Part shown: piece by piece, positions 5,701-6,974 of the stretch
Layout: each line of letters starts with the position of its first letter
Numbering within the stretch: the stretch's first letter is position 1
Notes under the pieces: generated by a model
Seen by the model: the letters and a program-made list of their open reading frames with translations, nothing else
The model's database searches: none
Told to the model about the DNA's origin: nothing
Position numbers and translations under genes: made by a program
NCBI GenBank assembly: GCA_026419705.1
Contig: JANZYY010000267.1
Span: 1-6,974 of the forward strand
Length of the DNA stretch: 6,974 nt
Reading direction: 5' to 3'
Origin: Fischerella sp.
Lineage (GTDB): Bacteria; Cyanobacteriota; Cyanobacteriia; Cyanobacteriales; Nostocaceae

Positions 5701-5837
5701 GGTTTCAAAAGTGACAATGAAACAACGGTGCCTATACCTAACTTTCTGGCAGATTTTTCTCTCTTCAGGTATATGACATAGTAGTAAAGTTATGAAAAAA
5801 TTTACAGCCTTCAGTTACTAAGTAAAAATAACTGCTG

Positions 5838-5866
5838 TTGACAGATTGGTTTAGGACTAAAAATAG
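5838..5866 (+). promoter_or_regulatory. Perfect TTGACA box, possible promoter for the phosphatase gene
   Basis: TTGACA (5838-5843) is an exact -35 hexamer. No good -10 stands at the right distance: AAATAG is at spacing 17 and TAAAAA at spacing 14. It would need an activator or a non-standard sigma factor. The inverted repeat CAGTTA/TAACTG lies directly upstream at 5812-5834, where an activator might bind. The leader would be about 180 bases. Confidence 0.25.
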
Positions 5867-5918
5867 ATCGCTTGAAATGCTTAAAATTAATTGAGAAATG
5901 AGTCAGAAATGAAAAACT

Positions 5919-5931
5919 TGTAAAATTTACA
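5919..5931. repeat. TGTAAAATTTACA palindrome
   Basis: TGTAAA and TTTACA are exact reverse complements around a single central A. The site lies about 120 bases before the phosphatase start and is followed by CTTACG, close to the ACTTACA motif seen elsewhere in this region. It could be an operator; chance is possible in AT-rich DNA. Confidence 0.35.
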
Positions 5932-5950
5932 CTTACGTCTTTCTACCCTT

Positions 5951-5986
5951 GCTAAACTTACAAATCTTGTCTCAATATGGTTTAGC
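5951..5986. repeat. GCTAAAC/GTTTAGC inverted repeat in the phosphatase leader
   Basis: GCTAAAC (5951-5957) and GTTTAGC (5980-5986) are exact reverse complements with a 22-base loop containing ACTTACA (5956-5962, overlapping the arm). It ends 63 bases before the GTG start, so it would be part of the leader RNA of any upstream transcript. No T-run follows. Confidence 0.35.
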
Positions 5987-6049
5987 GATTTTAAATCCAG
6001 TTGGTTGAAAAGTAATCTCGAATCTGCTTATTGAAGTGAAATAATACCT

Positions 6050-6974
6050 GTGCTTGTGCCTAAACTGCCTTCTGAACCCACCGACAGCAATACTAGTGCC
6101 CCAACAGATGTTACCCCAGTTGTGGCGCTGAAAGAGCTCGTGGCAAGGCTGCACCGGGAGCAGAACAAGATCCAAGATTTGCTAAGTTCCTTAGGATTTG
6201 CCCTCAGAAGCTTTAACAACTTAAACCAATTTTTAGAGTTAATACCCTTAATGGCAACAAGAGTGACAGATGCTGACGGTAGCGCACTGTTCCTCTACAA
6301 ACCCAACGGTCAAGTCAGGCTAGAACAGCTTCACTGGCAAGATAGTCGCCAAAGGAAAGATATCCGCAAAGCTTTAGAAACAGCAAGCAGCCAAATTACA
6401 CGTACGCCAAATACATCACCGCTAGCAACTACCACAAGTATTTTGGATGCTCAAATGCACCAACATCTGGGCCCGGATGTGCAAGTCTTTGGCACGGCAA
6501 TTCTGGTCAAGCATGTAGAACGGGGATGGCTTTATGTTTTAAGCCGCGATCCAGAATACACTTGGACGGAAACCAGACAAAAGTTGGTCAGGTTAGTGGC
6601 GGATCAAACCGCAGTAGCGATTGAAAACGATGAACTTGCTGTAGAACTAAGGAAAAAAGAACGCCTAGACCAAGAACTAGAAATTGGTGCAGAAATTCAA
6701 CGGCGACTTCTACCACGCCAATGTCCTACTATTCCTGGAGTAGTGCTTGCTGCACGTTGTAAACCAGCTAATCGTGTGGGTGGAGACTACTACGACTTTA
6801 TTCCTACTAATCAAAATTTGATTTTGTCCCCAAACGCAGATGCAATTACGGAACCTAGTCGTTGGGCTTTGGTGATTGGTGATGTGATGGGTAAAGGTGT
6901 TCCCGCAGGGCTAATTATGACAATGATGCGGGGAATGCTAAGGGGAGAGGTGTTGCACAGTAACACTCCTGCCC
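6050..6974 (+). CDS. GAF plus PP2C (SpoIIE/RsbU-type) serine phosphatase, 3' end outside window
   Basis: A cytoplasmic signalling phosphatase of the RsbU/SpoIIE class, a family that typically dephosphorylates STAS-domain anti-sigma antagonists in partner-switching pathways; the target here is unknown. 308 codons are visible. Residues 25-55 form a probable coiled coil. A GAF-like sensor spans about 57-192 (LIPLMATRVTDADGSALFLY through LVADQTAVAIEND). A helical linker follows (193-215), then the phosphatase domain with its entry block AEIQRRLLP (214-222), the metal-binding GGDYYDF (D246, D249) and GDVMGKG (277-283, D278). Metal ligands seen so far are intact. The frame opens after TGA at 6032-6034 and has no ATG until 6251, which would cut into the GAF domain. 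GTG at 6050 is the best start and GTG at 6056 is an alternative. ATA at 6044 sits where an ATG could have been. A 916-bp gap upstream implies control separate from ftsY. The family call is secure; the exact start is not. Confidence 0.9.
   Translation, partial: MLVPKLPSEPTDSNTSAPTDVTPVVALKELVARLHREQNKIQDLLSSLGFALRSFNNLNQFLELIPLMATRVTDADGSALFLYKPNGQVRLEQLHWQDSRQRKDIRKALETASSQITRTPNTSPLATTTSILDAQMHQHLGPDVQVFGTAILVKHVERGWLYVLSRDPEYTWTETRQKLVRLVADQTAVAIENDELAVELRKKERLDQELEIGAEIQRRLLPRQCPTIPGVVLAARCKPANRVGGDYYDFIPTNQNLILSPNADAITEPSRWALVIGDVMGKGVPAGLIMTMMRGMLRGEVLHSNTPA

Larger units (their letters stand above)
5134..6049. other. 916-bp non-coding region upstream of the PP2C-type phosphatase gene
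   Basis: No open frame of useful length or protein-like character is seen on either strand, and there is no HIP1 copy here. The region is AT-rich and contains: a long-loop stem 5153-5161/5199-5208; a 12-bp palindrome ATTCAATTGAAT (5278-5289); a compact hairpin (5323-5346); repeated TGTAAGT/ACTTACA motifs (5444, 5464, 5513, 5956); ACCCCTC repeats flanking ATGTACAT (5678-5700); TATACCT/AGGTATA (5733-5739, 5767-5773); CAGTTA/TAACTG (5812-5817, 5829-5834); TGTAAAATTTACA (5919-5931); and GCTAAAC/GTTTAGC (5951-5957, 5980-5986). Tiny frames such as 5717-5776 (19 codons) have no convincing translation signal. The likely content is the 3' trailer of ftsY plus a long promoter or leader for the next gene. 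Confidence 0.6.

Noticed and set aside
5717..5776. Short frame of 19 codons starting ATGAAACAACGG, hydrophobic end
   Set aside because: Too short to judge, no ribosome binding site, and it overlaps inverted repeats that explain the sequence equally well.
5972..6219. Two minus-strand open frames opposite the start of the phosphatase gene
   Set aside because: They are antisense to the N-terminus of the GAF-PP2C protein, which is clearly coding on the plus strand.
1..6974. Mobile elements, CRISPR arrays, toxin-antitoxin or defence genes
   Set aside because: No transposase, integrase, spaced direct-repeat array or small gene pair was seen on either strand; the gene set is housekeeping and signalling.

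Overview
The window reads as a piece of a cyanobacterial chromosome, most likely from a filamentous, Nostoc-like (heterocyst-forming group) organism. The signs are nine copies of the HIP1 octamer GCGATCGC (1317, 1339, 1746, 2401, 2986, 3539, 4426, 4673, 4744), a heptanucleotide CCCAATG-type spacer repeat, AT-rich intergenic DNA, start codons without clear Shine-Dalgarno sequences, and proteins of recognisably cyanobacterial type (long NusB, FtsY with a long acidic N-terminus, DUF502/COV-type membrane protein). The genus is an inference. No mobile element, CRISPR array, tRNA or rRNA is visible.

All genes are on the + strand. Left part (1-1353): the 3' end of pgi (glucose-6-phosphate isomerase), an intrinsic terminator, then a small single-domain cupin protein whose start lies 11 bases after that terminator's T-run, closed by a second terminator built from two HIP1 copies. 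A 617-bp gap (1310-1926) follows. It holds several inverted repeats, a perfect 20-bp palindrome and a frame that may be a decayed small gene.

Middle part (1927-5133): DUF502 membrane protein, nusB (transcription antitermination/rRNA processing) and ftsY (signal recognition particle receptor). They are co-oriented with gaps of 98 and 187 bp. nusB has a good extended -10 promoter of its own. The nusB-ftsY spacer contains a GT-rich tract followed by complementary CCCAATG repeats, and a perfect 12-bp tandem duplication ends five bases before the ftsY start codon. This is a housekeeping expression and membrane-targeting cluster.

Right part (5134-6974): 916 bp with no convincing gene, but with recurring TGTAAGT/ACTTACA motifs and several short palindromes. 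Next comes the 5' part of a GAF plus PP2C (SpoIIE/RsbU-type) serine phosphatase gene that starts with GTG and runs off the window. The long upstream region suggests that this signalling gene, unlike its housekeeping neighbours, has elaborate transcriptional or leader control.

I did not find a clearly new multi-gene system. The most interesting unexplained material is the regulatory-looking DNA upstream of the phosphatase, the terminator-like hairpin abutting the cupin start, and the relic-like frame in the 1310-1926 gap.
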